Assembly (NCBI GenBank): GCA_013153575.1 | Contig: JAADEE010000004.1 | Coordinates: forward strand, 1-6,609 | Direction: 5' to 3' | DNA: 6,609 nucleotides | Origin: Chlorobiota bacterium | GTDB lineage: Bacteria > Bacteroidota > Bacteroidia > Bacteroidales > JAADGE01 | Shown here: positions 6,401 to 6,609 of the stretch, piece after piece | Numbering within the stretch: position 1 is the first letter of the stretch | Layout of the letters: each line of letters starts with the position of its first letter | Position numbers and translations under genes: made by a program | The notes under the pieces: model-generated | What the model was told of the DNA's origin: nothing | Seen by the model: the letters and a program-made list of their open reading frames with translations, nothing else | Database searches by the model: none

Positions 6401-6439
6401 AAAAAAGGCAACTCAATGAGTTGTCTTTTTTTTATTTAT
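6393..6439 (+). terminator. Strong intrinsic terminator of the helicase gene, overlapping its stop codon
   Basis: Positions 6393-6414 pair with 6418-6439 as a 22-bp stem around an AAT loop. The GC-containing core is GGCAACTC/GAGTTGTC, and an A-tract on the left matches an 8-T tract on the right. The only non-Watson-Crick pair is G6408 with T6424, a wobble in plus-strand RNA but a mismatch on the minus strand, so it is best fitted to the helicase transcript. It lies between convergent genes and may also stop the minus-strand gene. The stem takes in the TAA at 6398-6400. Confidence 0.88.
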
Positions 6440-6445
6440 TAACTA

Positions 6446-6609
6446 CTATTTAAAAGCTTTCTTTTTCAATAAAAATTTTGCTAATGATTTTCCTGTTTTA
6501 GCATAAGCCTCTTTTATTCTTTCTCCTGTATCAAAACCTGCACCAGATTTTCCGGGAGCTTTTTTCATATCCAAAATTGCCATAACTTTGCTATGGTCAT
6601 CTGTTTTTA
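6446..6609 (-). CDS. Unrecognised basic protein, C-terminal part (runs off the right edge)
   Basis: On the minus strand an open frame enters from the window edge and ends at TAG (6448-6446), covering 54 codons. The visible end contains KTDDHSKVMAILDM, then PGKSGAGFDTGERI and KEAYAKTGKSLAKF, and finishes in a lysine-rich KKKAFK tail. The balanced residue use, with repeated Lys, Gly and Ala and no low-complexity run, looks like true coding sequence rather than a shadow frame; no other frame there is as good. An internal ATG at 6583 would give a complete 45-residue protein, so it may be either a small protein or the tail of a larger one. It converges on the helicase, 7 bases beyond the terminator stem. 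I do not recognise the family, and no function is proposed. Confidence 0.55.
   Translation of the reverse strand, partial: KTDDHSKVMAILDMKKAPGKSGAGFDTGERIKEAYAKTGKSLAKFLLKKKAFK

Overview
This is an AT-rich window that reads as an ordinary chromosomal segment of a Bacteroidota bacterium. Three independent signals point there. The cell-wall gene is a MurF-alanine racemase fusion, an arrangement known from that phylum. The intergenic gaps carry TAnnTTTG boxes, the -7 element of Bacteroidota sigma-ABfr promoters. No gene start has a convincing Shine-Dalgarno sequence, as is usual in that phylum. No mobile element, CRISPR array, tRNA or rRNA is visible.

Layout from left to right: (1) a promoter and a 300-residue membrane-anchored protein with a bacterial SH3 domain and an FG-GAP/VCBS-like acidic loop, function unknown (89-991, +). 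(2) A short-chain polyprenyl diphosphate synthase (999-1973, -), tail-to-tail with the first gene and 7 bases apart. (3) A 146-base divergent gap with promoter-like boxes. (4) A bifunctional MurF/alanine racemase (2120-4591, +). (5) A 126-base convergent gap with two related 25-base repeats that also pair as a 15-bp stem, plus a clear terminator for the next gene. (6) A 66-residue dodecin (4718-4918, -). (7) A 231-base divergent gap with a promoter box for each flanking gene and a small hairpin in each leader. (8) A RhlE-like DEAD-box RNA helicase (5150-6400, +) ending in a strong 22-bp terminator. (9) The C-terminal end of an unrecognised basic protein (6446 to the window edge, -).

The genes are mostly single transcription units in alternating orientation, with no operon of three or more. 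Two touch cell-envelope synthesis: the prenyl synthase supplies isoprenoid diphosphates, and MurF/Alr supplies D-alanine and completes the UDP-MurNAc-pentapeptide. Dodecin (flavin or related ligand binding) and the helicase (RNA remodelling) are housekeeping or stress genes that share a divergent control region.

I did not find a previously undescribed system. The best leads are the paired repeat after murF-alr, the unassigned SH3 protein, the dodecin lacking the usual flavin-stacking tryptophan position, and the unidentified reading frame at the right edge.
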